Shown one piece after another: positions 35,264 through 43,467 of a stretch of DNA of 55,844 nucleotides. The notes under the pieces were generated by a model. It did no database searches. It had not been told where the DNA came from and saw only the letters and a list, made by a program, of their open reading frames with translations. Origin of the DNA: Marmoricola sp. Leaf446. GTDB taxonomy: Bacteria; Actinomycetota; Actinomycetes; Propionibacteriales; Nocardioidaceae. The stretch's first letter is position 1; each line of letters begins with the position of its first letter. The translations under genes were made by a program, and so were the position numbers. The stretch covers positions 1-55,844 of the forward strand of contig NZ_LMRF01000004.1 of the NCBI RefSeq assembly GCF_001424755.1, read 5' to 3'.

Positions 35264-36508
35264 CTACGCCGCCCGGTGCGTCGCCGCCCGGACGACCGTC
35301 GGACCCTCGACGGTCAGGGCGGCGATCGCGGTGGTGATCGGGACGGCGAGGACCAGGCCGATGCCCGAGGCGAGGGTGCGCACGATCTCCTCGGCGATCT
35401 CCTCGGTCGAGACCAGCGAGAGGGCGGGCCGCTCGTAGAAGTAGAGGAGCAGCAGCACCGACAGCGCCGCGCCGGAGTAGGCGAACACGACGGTGTAGAT
35501 GGTCGAGGCGATGTGGTCGCGGCCGATCCGCATGGCGCGCGAGAACAGCTCCGCCCGGCCGAGCTCGGGCGCGGCGCCGCGCAGCTCCCAGACCGAGGAC
35601 GCCTGGGTGATGGTGACGTCGTTGAGGACGCCGAGGCCCGCGACGATCACCGCGCAGGTGAGCAGGCCCTGGAAGTCGAGGTCGGTGACGAAGGTCGAGA
35701 GCAGCGACCCGGTCTCGTCGCTGACGCCGCTGAGCCGGGTCCGGTCGATGGCCAGGACCCCGATGAGGGCGGTGACGGCGACGCCGAGCAGGGTGCCGGC
35801 GAGCGCCGCGCTGGTGCGGATCGACAGGCCGTGGGCGAGGTAGAGGACGACGTACATGATCGCCGAGGAGCCGACCACCGCGACGAGCAGTCCGTCGGAC
35901 CCCTCGAGCAGCGCGGGCAGCATGAACCGCACCAGCACGAAGGCGCCGAAGCCGAGGCCCACCAGCGCCAGGACGCCGCGCAGCCGGGCGACGGCGGCGA
36001 CCGCGAGCACGAAGGCGAGCGCCAGCCAGCCGACCGGTGCGTTGCGGTCGACGCTGAAGAAGGAGAACGCCTGCTCGGTGCCGCTCGGCTCGGCGCCGCT
36101 GTCTGGCAGCTGCATCACCTCGATGCGGTCGCCGGCGCGCAGCCCCGAGCTGCTGACCTCGGGCGGCACCTGGATCGAGATCTGCTCGCCCTCCCGGCTG
36201 CCGGAGAGCACGGTCGCGCGGACGGCGCCGCAGCGCTGGCCGTCCTCGCCGCCCTGGGCGCTGGCCTCCGCGCTCTCGCAGGCCGGGGCGACCGCGGTCA
36301 CGTCGGCCTTGTGGAAGGTCACGCCCGGCGCCGCGAAGGCCGCGCTGGGGTCCTCCACCTGCGGGTCGCCCGACGGCCAGAGCAGCACCAGCCCCAGCAC
36401 GGTGGCGAGGCCGGCGACGACCAGCGAGGCCAGCAGGGCGACGCGGGCGGCGGGCCGGACGGCCACCTCGGCCAGGTCGGCGGGGTCGTGGACGTGCGAG
36501 TGGCTCAC
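35264..36508 (-). CDS. YibE/F-family membrane protein
   Basis: 414 residues. A short His-rich cytoplasmic start is followed by one helix, an extracytoplasmic domain of about 100 residues with several cysteines, then a cluster of about seven helices with GHGLSIRTSAALAGTLLGV, GLGVLNDVTITQASSVWEL and RIGRDHIASTIYTVVFAYSG, the conserved core of the YibE/F family. Function is unknown; transport is only inferred. GTG 36508 follows GGAAGG (about 36515-36520 on the minus strand). Its promoter must lie inside or after the glycosylase gene 34 bases upstream, so they may be one transcript. Confidence 0.85.
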   Translation of the reverse strand: MSHSHVHDPADLAEVAVRPAARVALLASLVVAGLATVLGLVLLWPSGDPQVEDPSAAFAAPGVTFHKADVTAVAPACESAEASAQGGEDGQRCGAVRATVLSGSREGEQISIQVPPEVSSSGLRAGDRIEVMQLPDSGAEPSGTEQAFSFFSVDRNAPVGWLALAFVLAVAAVARLRGVLALVGLGFGAFVLVRFMLPALLEGSDGLLVAVVGSSAIMYVVLYLAHGLSIRTSAALAGTLLGVAVTALIGVLAIDRTRLSGVSDETGSLLSTFVTDLDFQGLLTCAVIVAGLGVLNDVTITQASSVWELRGAAPELGRAELFSRAMRIGRDHIASTIYTVVFAYSGAALSVLLLLYFYERPALSLVSTEEIAEEIVRTLASGIGLVLAVPITTAIAALTVEGPTVVRAATHRAA

Positions 36509-36542
36509 CGGGGGCCTTCCGGGCGTGCGGTCATGGCGGGGG

Positions 36543-37508
36543 TCAGTGGACCACACCGGTGCGGCTGCCGCGCGACGCTGCGGCGGCTGCGGTTCCCGCA
36601 AGCGCGACCGCATCGTCGTCGGCCTCCAGCAGCCGTTCGCACCACCCGACGAGCGCCGCCCGCAGCGGGGCGCCGCGCTCGGCGAACCCGCGCTGCGCCG
36701 CGGCGTATCGCTGCTTGCCCTCGGCCGTCTCGATCCGGACCGGCTCGAAGCCGTGCCCGGCGAGGTCGTACGGCGAGGCGCGCATGTCGAGCTCGCGGAT
36801 GTCCCACGCCAGCGCGAAGCAGTCGGCCACCAGCTCGCTGGGCACCAGCGGGCTGAGCCGGAAGGCGTGCTTGTAGAGGTCCATCCCGGCGTGCAGGCAC
36901 CCCGGCTGCTCGTACGCCGCCCGGTCGTCGCGGCCCGGCGCGAGGGTGTTGAGCGGCCGGGCGGTGTCGGTGAAGAAGCGGAACGCGTCGAAGTGCGAGC
37001 AGGTGATCCGGTGGCCCTCGACGACCGCGTCGGTGCCGGCGCCGCCGAGCCGCAGCGGCACGTCGTGACGGGTGCCGTCGTCGGGCAGCCGGTGCACCAT
37101 CGCCCACTCGTGGAGCCCGAAGCAGCCCAGCGTCGGGGGCCGTCCCTGGGTGGCCACCAGCAGCCGGTGGATCGCCTCCACCACCGGTCGTTGCTTGGCG
37201 AGGTGGGCCGGGTCGACGGATAGTCCGAGACGTTCGGCACCGCCGGAGGGGGGTCCGGTGGTGCTTTTCGTCTCGGAGTATCCCTTCGCGCCGGCCAGCT
37301 CCGAGGCGTCGAGGAGGACGGTGCCGAACCCCGGGTGCCAGCGGCGCAGGGCGGCGGGGCGCTGGGAGTAGTAGGTGAACAGGAAGTCGTGGACGGGGTG
37401 CTTCTCGCCCCGGCGGCGGCGCTCGAGGTGGGGCTGCACCCAGACGTCGACGCGCTCGGCGTGCGCGCGGGCACGCGCCTGCCAGGCGCCGCGGGTGAGG
37501 TTCTCCAC
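36543..37508 (-). CDS. Predicted 3-methyladenine DNA glycosylase (actinobacterial)
   Basis: 321 residues. The layout (N-terminal TRGAWQARARAHAERVD, RRRRGEKHPVHDFLFTYYSQRPAALRRWHPG, then HEWAMVH, LNTLAPGRDDRAAYEQPGCLHAGMDLYKHAFRLSPLVPSEL and WDIRELDMRASPYDL) matches the family that genome annotations label 3-methyladenine DNA glycosylase in actinobacteria; direct biochemical proof is lacking to my knowledge. Residues 76-97 are encoded by a palindromic repeat inserted in frame. GTG 37508 is preceded by a Gly-rich GTGGAG start region. A repair role fits the Ada-AlkA and Ogt genes further along. Confidence 0.7.
   Translation of the reverse strand: MENLTRGAWQARARAHAERVDVWVQPHLERRRRGEKHPVHDFLFTYYSQRPAALRRWHPGFGTVLLDASELAGAKGYSETKSTTGPPSGGAERLGLSVDPAHLAKQRPVVEAIHRLLVATQGRPPTLGCFGLHEWAMVHRLPDDGTRHDVPLRLGGAGTDAVVEGHRITCSHFDAFRFFTDTARPLNTLAPGRDDRAAYEQPGCLHAGMDLYKHAFRLSPLVPSELVADCFALAWDIRELDMRASPYDLAGHGFEPVRIETAEGKQRYAAAQRGFAERGAPLRAALVGWCERLLEADDDAVALAGTAAAAASRGSRTGVVH
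37219..37282. repeat. 64-bp palindromic repeat, copy B, inside a CDS
   Basis: Arms GATAGTCCGAGACG (37219-37232) and CGTCTCGGAGTATC (37269-37282), one mismatch, with the inner GCACC...GGTGC. It is the same element as 19489-19551. It lies in frame within the minus-strand glycosylase gene and encodes residues 76-97 there (YSETKS...AERLGLS). Confidence 0.8.
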
Positions 37509-37560
37509 AGGCGACGACGGTAGTTCCTGCCACCGCGTCGACGCTCGGTAGGCTCACGTG

Positions 37561-38358
37561 GTGCGTATCGCCAGGTTCACCACCGGGGACGACCCCCGCT
37601 TCGGGCTCGTCACCGGAGACGTCGACGACCACGGGATCCCCGACGAGGACTCCCTGATCACCGCGCTGGTGGGTGACCCGCTCTACGTCGGCCTGCAGCC
37701 GACCGACGAGCAGGTGCGCCTCGCCGACGCCCGGCTGCTGTCGCCGGTGCTGCCGCGCAGCAAGGTGGTGGGCATCGGTCGCAACTACGCCGCCCACGCC
37801 GCCGAGCTGGGCCACGACCTGCCCGAGGAGCCGCTGATGTTCCTCAAGCCCAACACCTCGGTGGTGGGTCCGGGCGACCCGGTGTTCTACCCCCGCCAGA
37901 CCGAGGAGCTGCACTACGAGGGCGAGCTCGCCGTGGTGATCAGCCGGATCTGCCGCGACGTGCCGAAGGAGAAGTGGGCCGACGTGGTCCACGGCTTCAC
38001 CATCGGCAACGACGTCACCGCGCGCGACCTGCAGCGCAAGGACGGCCAGTTCACCCGGGCCAAGGGGTTCGACTCCTTCTGCCCGCTCGGCCCGTGGGTC
38101 GAGACCGAGCTCGACGTCAGCGACCTGCGGGTGCAGACCTTCCTCAACGGCGACGTCAAGCAGGACGGCCGCACCAGCGACCTCATCTTCGACGTCCCGA
38201 CCCTGGTCGCCCACGTCACCAGCGTGATGACGCTGCTGCCCGGCGACGTGATCCTCACCGGCACCCCCGAGGGCGTCGGTCCGATGGAGGCCGGTGACGA
38301 GGTCGAGGTCGTCGTCCAGGGCATCGGCAGCCTGACCAACAAGGTGGTACGCCGATGA
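37561..38358 (+). CDS. Fumarylacetoacetate hydrolase (FAH) family protein
   Basis: 265 residues. The FAH/HpcE fold is shown by GIGRNYAAHAAELG, MFLKPNTSVVGPGDPV, the metal ligands in ELHYEGELAVVI (two glutamates), the Asp in IGNDVTARDLQ and a GTPEGVG loop near the end. Such enzymes hydrolyse or decarboxylate acylpyruvates, or act as oxaloacetate tautomerase/decarboxylase; the substrate is not defined. GTG 37561 is chosen (37558 is in frame) because TAGGCT (37549-37554) ends six bases before it. Its stop overlaps the gltX start by four bases (ATGA). Confidence 0.85.
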   Translation: MRIARFTTGDDPRFGLVTGDVDDHGIPDEDSLITALVGDPLYVGLQPTDEQVRLADARLLSPVLPRSKVVGIGRNYAAHAAELGHDLPEEPLMFLKPNTSVVGPGDPVFYPRQTEELHYEGELAVVISRICRDVPKEKWADVVHGFTIGNDVTARDLQRKDGQFTRAKGFDSFCPLGPWVETELDVSDLRVQTFLNGDVKQDGRTSDLIFDVPTLVAHVTSVMTLLPGDVILTGTPEGVGPMEAGDEVEVVVQGIGSLTNKVVRR

Positions 38359-39863
38359 GCACCGACCCCGTCCTGGGCGACCTGGCCCCCGAGCAGGTGC
38401 GCGTCCGCTTCCCCCCGAGCCCGACCGGCAACCTCCACGTCGGCAACGTCCGCTCGGCGCTGTTCAACTGGGCCTTCGCCCGCCACCACGGCGGCACCCT
38501 GGTGCTCCGCATCGAGGACACCGACCTCGCCCGCAACACCCCCGAGGGCTACGCCTCGGTGATGGACGCCCTGGCCTGGCTCGGCATCGACCACGACGAG
38601 GGCCCGGACGTCGGCGGCCCCCACGCCCCCTACCTGCAGTCCGAGCGGTTCGACACCTACCGCGACGTCGTCGCGCGGTTGCGCGAGTCGGGAGCGGCGT
38701 ACGACTGCTACTGCACCAACGAGGAGGTCGAGGCGCGCCGCAAGGCCTCGGGCTCCAAGGTCCAGGGCTACGACGGCCACTGTCGCGCGCTCACCGACCA
38801 GCACCGTGCCGCCCTCGAGGCCGAGGGCCGCAGCCACGTCGTCCGGGTGCGGATGCCCGACCGCCCGATCGTCTTCGACGACCTGGTCCGCGGCGAGGTC
38901 ACCTTCCTGCCCGAGCACGTGCCCGACTTCGCGATCGTGCGCGCCAACGGCGACCCGCTCTACACGCTGGTCAACCCGGTCGACGACGCGCTCATGGGCA
39001 TCACCCACGTGCTGCGCGGCGAGGACCTGCTCTCCAGCACCCCGCGCCAGGTCGCGCTCTACGAGGCCCTCGAGGCCATCGGCATCGGCTCCGGCGCCCC
39101 GCGCTTCGGCCACCTGCCGATCGTGATGGGGGAGGGCAACAAGCGGCTCTCCAAGCGCGACGCGGGCTCGGGCCTGGCGGAGTACGTCGAGCGCGGCTTC
39201 CTGCCCGCCGGCCTGCTCAACTACCTCGCGCTGCTCGGCTGGGGCATCGCCGAGGACCGCGACGTGTTCACCATGGCCGAGATGGCCGAGGCCTTCGACA
39301 TCCGTCGGGTCAACCCCAACCCGGCCCGCTTCGACCTCAAGAAGCTCGAGGCGATCAACGCCGCCCACATGCGGCTGCTGAGCGTGCAGGAGCTCGAGGA
39401 GCGGCTGCTGCCGTTCCTCGTCGAGGCCGACCTCGTGGCCGACCCGCCGACGCCCGAGGAGCAGCTGAAGCTGACCGAGGGCAGCGTGCTGGTGCACGAG
39501 CGCGTCGGGACGCTGGGGGAGGGCGCCGACATGCTGGCCTTCCTGTTCCTCGACGAGCCGGTCTACGACGAGGCCGACGTGGCCAAGCTGCTCTCCGGCG
39601 ACGGCGGCCGCATCGTCGAGGCCTCCCACGAGGCGCTGGCCGCCCTCGACGACTGGACCACCCCGGCCATCGAGGCGGCGCTGCGCGCGGCGCTCATCGA
39701 CGGGCTCGGCCTCAAGCCCCGCGTCGCCTTCGGCCCGGTGCGCGTGGCCGTGACCGGGCGCCGGGTCTCGCCGCCGTTGTTCGAGTCGCTCGAGCTGCTC
39801 GGGCGGGAGGCGTCGCTGGCCCGGCTGGCCGGGGCGCCCCGTCCCGAGGCCCCCGCGTCGTGA
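38355..39863 (+). CDS. gltX: Glutamyl-tRNA synthetase
   Basis: 502 residues, class I aminoacyl-tRNA synthetase. The HIGH-like motif is in PSPTGNLHVGN (residues 21-31), KRLSKRD (263-269) is the KMSKS motif, and an alpha-helical anticodon-binding domain fills the C-terminal third. GluRS charges tRNA-Glu with glutamate; most actinobacteria lack GlnRS, so the enzyme is likely non-discriminating and also charges tRNA-Gln, which GatCAB then amidates. Both tRNA genes lie about 1.2 kb downstream. ATGA overlap with the FAH gene and a GTGA overlap with the CPBP gene make a three-gene transcript. Confidence 0.96.
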   Translation: MSTDPVLGDLAPEQVRVRFPPSPTGNLHVGNVRSALFNWAFARHHGGTLVLRIEDTDLARNTPEGYASVMDALAWLGIDHDEGPDVGGPHAPYLQSERFDTYRDVVARLRESGAAYDCYCTNEEVEARRKASGSKVQGYDGHCRALTDQHRAALEAEGRSHVVRVRMPDRPIVFDDLVRGEVTFLPEHVPDFAIVRANGDPLYTLVNPVDDALMGITHVLRGEDLLSSTPRQVALYEALEAIGIGSGAPRFGHLPIVMGEGNKRLSKRDAGSGLAEYVERGFLPAGLLNYLALLGWGIAEDRDVFTMAEMAEAFDIRRVNPNPARFDLKKLEAINAAHMRLLSVQELEERLLPFLVEADLVADPPTPEEQLKLTEGSVLVHERVGTLGEGADMLAFLFLDEPVYDEADVAKLLSGDGGRIVEASHEALAALDDWTTPAIEAALRAALIDGLGLKPRVAFGPVRVAVTGRRVSPPLFESLELLGREASLARLAGAPRPEAPAS

Positions 39864-40939
39864 GCGCGGGCTACCCGCCCCCGCCCCACGCCGGGCCGCC
39901 CGGCTACCCGCCGCCGCAGGGCCCGCCGCAGGGGCCGCCGCCGGGATCCGTGCCGGGACCGCCGCCCGGCTGGGCGCCCCGGCCGAGCCACCCGCACCCG
40001 GAGCCGCGCTCCTACCCGCTCATGCTCCGCACCTGGAGCTACGCCTGGTGGCGGCCGGTGGTCGGCATCCTCACCATGGTCGTGGGCGGGCTGATCGTCT
40101 TCCCGCTGGTGCTGATCCCCATCCTGTTCATCGGGGTCGCGATCGAGGGCGGGGAGGGCTCCTACGGCGACCGGGTCGAGGCCGCGGCGTCGCTGACCTC
40201 GGTCACGCCCAGCTCGATGCTCTACCTCAACCTCGCGCTCGCGTCCCTGACGGTCCTGGCCATGCTCATCGTGCGGGTCGTGCACGGCATGCGGCCGCGC
40301 TGGCTGGCCTCGGTGCGGCCGGGCATCCGGTGGCGCTTCCTGTGGGCCTGTGCGGGCCTGTCGGTGGTCGCGCTGGTCGTCTCCACAGCGATCAGCCTGC
40401 TGCTGCCCTCGGGCCCGCAGGACACCGTCAGCGGGCAAGCGGCGTTCCCGACGGGGCAGCTGCTCGCCACCACGGTCGTGATCCTGCTGACGACGCCGCT
40501 GCAGGCCATCGGGGAGGAGTACGCCTTCCGCGGCTACCTGATGCAGGCCTTCGGCTCCTTGCTCGGCCCGTGGCCCGCCCTGGTCGCCACCTCGGTGCTG
40601 TTCGCCTTCGCCCACGGCGCGCAGAACTTCCCGCTGTTCTTCGACCGGTTCGCCTTCGGCATGATCGCCGGCACCACCGTGATCCTGCTGGGTGGCCTCG
40701 AGGCCGGCATCGCGCTGCACGTGGTCAACAACCTGGTCGCCTTCGGCTTCGCGATCGCCTTCGACCAGCTCTCCGGCACCCTCACGGTCTCCGAGGCGTC
40801 GTGGTGGCAGCTGCCCGTGACCGTCGTGCAGAACGGCCTCTACCTCGTCCTGGTGCTGCTCGTCGCGCGACGGATGGGCCTCGAGCGCACCAGCAGCCCG
40901 CCGCAGGTGGAGCGGAGCGGCGTACCTCACACCCTCTGA
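39860..40939 (+). CDS. CPBP-family intramembrane metalloprotease
   Basis: 359 residues. Residues 1-52 are a Pro/Gly-rich cytoplasmic tail (repeated Pro-Pro-x-Gly), then about eight helices. Catalytic motifs of the CAAX/CPBP (ABI) family are present: EExxxR as E219-E220...R224 in GEEYAFRGYLMQ, FxxxH as FAFAHG, and HVVNN in the last conserved helix. The substrate is unknown. GTG 39860 overlaps the gltX stop. The linkage to gltX is by translation coupling, not by known function. Confidence 0.85.
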   Translation: MSAGYPPPPHAGPPGYPPPQGPPQGPPPGSVPGPPPGWAPRPSHPHPEPRSYPLMLRTWSYAWWRPVVGILTMVVGGLIVFPLVLIPILFIGVAIEGGEGSYGDRVEAAASLTSVTPSSMLYLNLALASLTVLAMLIVRVVHGMRPRWLASVRPGIRWRFLWACAGLSVVALVVSTAISLLLPSGPQDTVSGQAAFPTGQLLATTVVILLTTPLQAIGEEYAFRGYLMQAFGSLLGPWPALVATSVLFAFAHGAQNFPLFFDRFAFGMIAGTTVILLGGLEAGIALHVVNNLVAFGFAIAFDQLSGTLTVSEASWWQLPVTVVQNGLYLVLVLLVARRMGLERTSSPPQVERSGVPHTL

Positions 40940-40951
40940 GGGCGCCCCCGA

Positions 40952-40981
40952 TTGGTGGCGCCGGAGCCGCATGTGTATCTT
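40952..40981 (+). promoter_or_regulatory. Putative promoter of the tRNA-Gln/tRNA-Glu unit
   Basis: TTGGTG (40952-40957) and TATCTT (40976-40981) are 18 bases apart, 13 bases after the CPBP stop. The first tRNA begins at 41034. A stable-RNA promoter is the simplest reading. Confidence 0.5.
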
Positions 40982-41033
40982 TGACCCTCGGTTCGCCCCA
41001 CAGCCTCACGGCCTGACAGGCGGACCGATCCCA

Positions 41034-41105
41034 TGGGGTATGGGGTAATTGGCAGCCCGACTGGTTCTGGTCCAGTTAGTCTAGGTTCGAGTCCTAGTAC
41101 CCCAG
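41034..41105 (+). tRNA. tRNA-Gln (CTG)
   Basis: 72 nt. Acceptor TGGGGTA (41034-41040) pairs with TACCCCA (41098-41104), discriminator G. The anticodon arm is ACTGG-TTCTGGT-CCAGT, anticodon CTG. The T arm CTAGG-TTCGAGT-CCTAG is standard. CCA is not encoded. The weak-paired first base (T-A) is typical for tRNA-Gln and matters for amidation by GatCAB. Confidence 0.92.
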
Positions 41106-41161
41106 CGATGTCACGGATTTGGTGGCTGGTTCAACCAGCCGATACAGTTCCGCTGGCTCAG

Positions 41162-41237
41162 GCCCCCGTTGTGTAGTGGCCTAGCACGCCGCCCTCTCAA
41201 GGCGGTAGCGCGGGTTCGAATCCCGTCGGGGGTACCA
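41162..41237 (+). tRNA. tRNA-Glu (CTC)
   Basis: 73 nt plus an encoded CCA (41235-41237). Acceptor GCCCCCG (41162-41168) with CGGGGGT (41227-41233, first pair G-T), discriminator A. The anticodon arm is CCGCC-CTCTCAA-GGCGG with CTC at 41196-41198; the T arm is GCGGG-TTCGAAT-CCCGT. It lies 56 bases after tRNA-Gln and likely shares its transcript. Confidence 0.92.
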
Positions 41238-41239
41238 CC

Positions 41240-41272
41240 CAGCAGCCCGGTCTCGCAGAGGCCGGGCTGCTG
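41240..41272 (+). terminator. Terminator after the tRNA pair
   Basis: A 15-bp stem with one G-U wobble and a GCA loop: CAGCAGCCCGG-TCTC (41240-41254) with GAGG-CCGGGCTGCTG (41258-41272), followed by TCTTCCC. It begins three bases after the tRNA-Glu CCA. Confidence 0.65.
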
Positions 41273-41342
41273 TCTTCCCAGCTGGTGCGTGCACGTCCGA
41301 TTCCCGCGAGGTCCGGGTCGGGCCGGCAGGCACACTGGTGCC

Positions 41343-42857
41343 ATGACCGGCACCGACACCGAGTGGGAGGCGCGCTACCGCGCCGTGCAGGGGCGCGACC
41401 GCCGCTTCGACGGCATGTTCTACACCGCGGTCCGCACGACCGGCATCTACTGCCGCCCGTCCTGCCCCGCGATCACCCCGCGCCGGCACAACGTCACCTT
41501 CTTCCCGACCGCGGCGGGCGCCCAGGACGCGGGCTTCCGTGCCTGCCGCCGGTGCCTGCCGGACGCCACGCCGGGGTCGCCGCGCTGGGACGTCGTGGCC
41601 GACGCCGCCGGCCGCGCGATGCGCCTGGTCGCCGACGGCGTGGTGGAGCGCGAGGGCGTCGAGGGACTGGCCTCGCGGCTGGGCTACTCCGTGCGCCAGC
41701 TGCACCGCGTCGTCACCGGGGAGTACGGCGCCGGCCCGCTTGCGCTGGCCCGCTCGCGCCGGGCGCAGACCGCCCGGGTGCTGATCGAGACCACCGACCT
41801 CCGCTTCGCCGACGTGGCCTTCGCCGCCGGCTTCACCAGCGTGCGGCAGTTCAACGACACCGTCCGCGAGGTGTACGCCGCCTCGCCCACCGACCTGCGC
41901 GCCGCCGCCTCCGGCCGGCACCCCAGCCTGGTGCCGGGCACGCTGCACACCCGGGTCGCCGTGCGCGAGCCGTTCGCGGCGGCCGACCTGCACTGGTTCC
42001 TCGCCGTGCACGCCGTGCCCGGCCTGGAGGCGGTCGGCGAGGACTGGTACGAGCGCGCGGTGCGGCTGCCCCACGGCCCGGGCGTGGTCCGGGTCGACCT
42101 CAGCGGCCGTACGCCGGGCACGGTGCCCTGCACCCTGACGCTGGCCGACACCCGCGACCTGGCGCCGGCCACCGAGCGCGCCCGCCGGCTGCTGGACGCC
42201 GACGCCGACCCCGTCGCGGTCGACGCCGCGCTGGCCGAGGACGGCCTGCTGGCGCCGCTGGTGGCGTCCCGCCCGGGGCTGCGGGTGCCGGGCCAGCTCG
42301 ACGGCGCCGAGGTGGCCGTCCAGACGGTCCTGGGGCAGCAGGTGAGCCTGGCCTCGGCGCGCACCGCCGCCGCCCGCCTCGTCGAGCGCTGGGGCGACCC
42401 GCTGGGCCTGGACGGCCCGCACGAGGTCACCCGGCTGTTCCCCACCCCGGCCACGCTCGCGGCGCTCGACCCGGAGGACCCCGAGGTGCTGCGGATGCCG
42501 CGTGCCCGCGCCCGGGCGCTGACCACGCTCGCGGGCGCCCTGGCCGACGGCACGGTGGTGCTCGACCGCAGCGTGGACCGGGCCGAGACCCGGGCGGCGA
42601 TGACCGGCCTGCGCGGCATCGGCCCCTGGACGGCCGACTACGTCCCCATGCGGGCCCTCGGCGACCCCGACGTCTTCCTGCCCACCGACATCGGCGTCCG
42701 CAACGCCGCGACCGCGCTCGGCATCGACGACGTCACCCGGCGCAGCGACGACTGGCGGCCGTGGCGCTCCTACGCGCTGCTGCGGCTGTGGTCCGTCGTG
42801 CTCGACCAGCTCCGCGAGCGCGAGCAGCGCCGCGGTCCCACGAGGAGGAACCCGTGA
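41343..42857 (+). CDS. Ada-AlkA fusion, DNA alkylation repair/regulator
   Basis: 504 residues. N-terminal Ada zinc domain with C37, C41, C68 and C71 (GIYCRPSC ... CRRC), where C37 should accept the methyl group of methylphosphotriesters; an AraC-type helix-turn-helix (about 85-190) that can then activate promoters; and a C-terminal AlkA 3-methyladenine glycosylase of about 290 residues with a helix-hairpin-helix and catalytic D449 in GIGPWTADYVPMRAL ... PTDIGVR. This Ada-AlkA fusion is common in actinobacteria. ATG 41343 follows CACACT by six bases. The TGA overlaps the ogt start (GTGA), so the adaptive-response genes are co-translated. Confidence 0.9.
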   Translation: MTGTDTEWEARYRAVQGRDRRFDGMFYTAVRTTGIYCRPSCPAITPRRHNVTFFPTAAGAQDAGFRACRRCLPDATPGSPRWDVVADAAGRAMRLVADGVVEREGVEGLASRLGYSVRQLHRVVTGEYGAGPLALARSRRAQTARVLIETTDLRFADVAFAAGFTSVRQFNDTVREVYAASPTDLRAAASGRHPSLVPGTLHTRVAVREPFAAADLHWFLAVHAVPGLEAVGEDWYERAVRLPHGPGVVRVDLSGRTPGTVPCTLTLADTRDLAPATERARRLLDADADPVAVDAALAEDGLLAPLVASRPGLRVPGQLDGAEVAVQTVLGQQVSLASARTAAARLVERWGDPLGLDGPHEVTRLFPTPATLAALDPEDPEVLRMPRARARALTTLAGALADGTVVLDRSVDRAETRAAMTGLRGIGPWTADYVPMRALGDPDVFLPTDIGVRNAATALGIDDVTRRSDDWRPWRSYALLRLWSVVLDQLREREQRRGPTRRNP

Positions 42858-43438
42858 ACGCACCCACCGACCAGGCCCTGGACCAGGCCACCCACCAGGC
42901 CACCCAGCAGGCCACCCAGCAGGCCACCGCGACCCCGACGCAGGCCGACGCGGGCAGCGCCTGGTCACAGGTCGACACCCCGATCGGGCCGCTGCGCCTC
43001 GTCGCCCGCGGGGACGCGCTGCGGGCCATCGAGTTCAGCCCCTGGCCCTCCGAGGAGGTCGAGGCCGTGGGGGAGCGCGACGACGACCGACCGGTGCTGC
43101 GGCGCACGGCCGAGCAGCTCGCGGCGTACTTCTCGGGCGACCTGCGCGAGTTCGACCTCCCGCTCGACCCCGGCGGCACCCCGTTCCAGCAGCGGGTGTG
43201 GGCCGAGCTCTCCCGGATCGGCTACGGCACCACCACGTCCTACGGCGAGGTGGCCCGGCGCCTGGGGATGACCAACGCGGCGTCCCGGGCGGTCGGGCTG
43301 GCCAACGGCCGCAACCCGATCCCGGTCGTGGTGCCCTGCCACCGCGTCATCGGGGCCGACGGACGGCTGACGGGCTACGCCGGCGGGCTGGAGCGCAAGC
43401 AGCTGCTGCTCGACCTCGAGCGTCCCGGCCTGTTCTAG
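42854..43438 (+). CDS. ogt: Methylated-DNA--protein-cysteine methyltransferase
   Basis: 194 residues. The methyl acceptor C162 is in VVVPCHRVIGADGRLTGYAGG, with an N-terminal RNase H-like part (DTPIGPLRLVARGDALRAIEF). It removes O6-alkyl groups from guanine in a suicide reaction. The first 30 residues are a low-complexity run of Gln-Ala-Thr units (tandem 12-base repeats of CAGGCCACC type) that is absent from most Ogt proteins and probably disordered. GTG 42854 is preceded by GAGGAGGAA and overlaps the Ada-AlkA stop, an operon for alkylation repair. Confidence 0.93.
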   Translation: MNAPTDQALDQATHQATQQATQQATATPTQADAGSAWSQVDTPIGPLRLVARGDALRAIEFSPWPSEEVEAVGERDDDRPVLRRTAEQLAAYFSGDLREFDLPLDPGGTPFQQRVWAELSRIGYGTTTSYGEVARRLGMTNAASRAVGLANGRNPIPVVVPCHRVIGADGRLTGYAGGLERKQLLLDLERPGLF

Positions 43439-43467
43439 GCCGGGGACCGGGGTGCGAGGCTGGCGGG

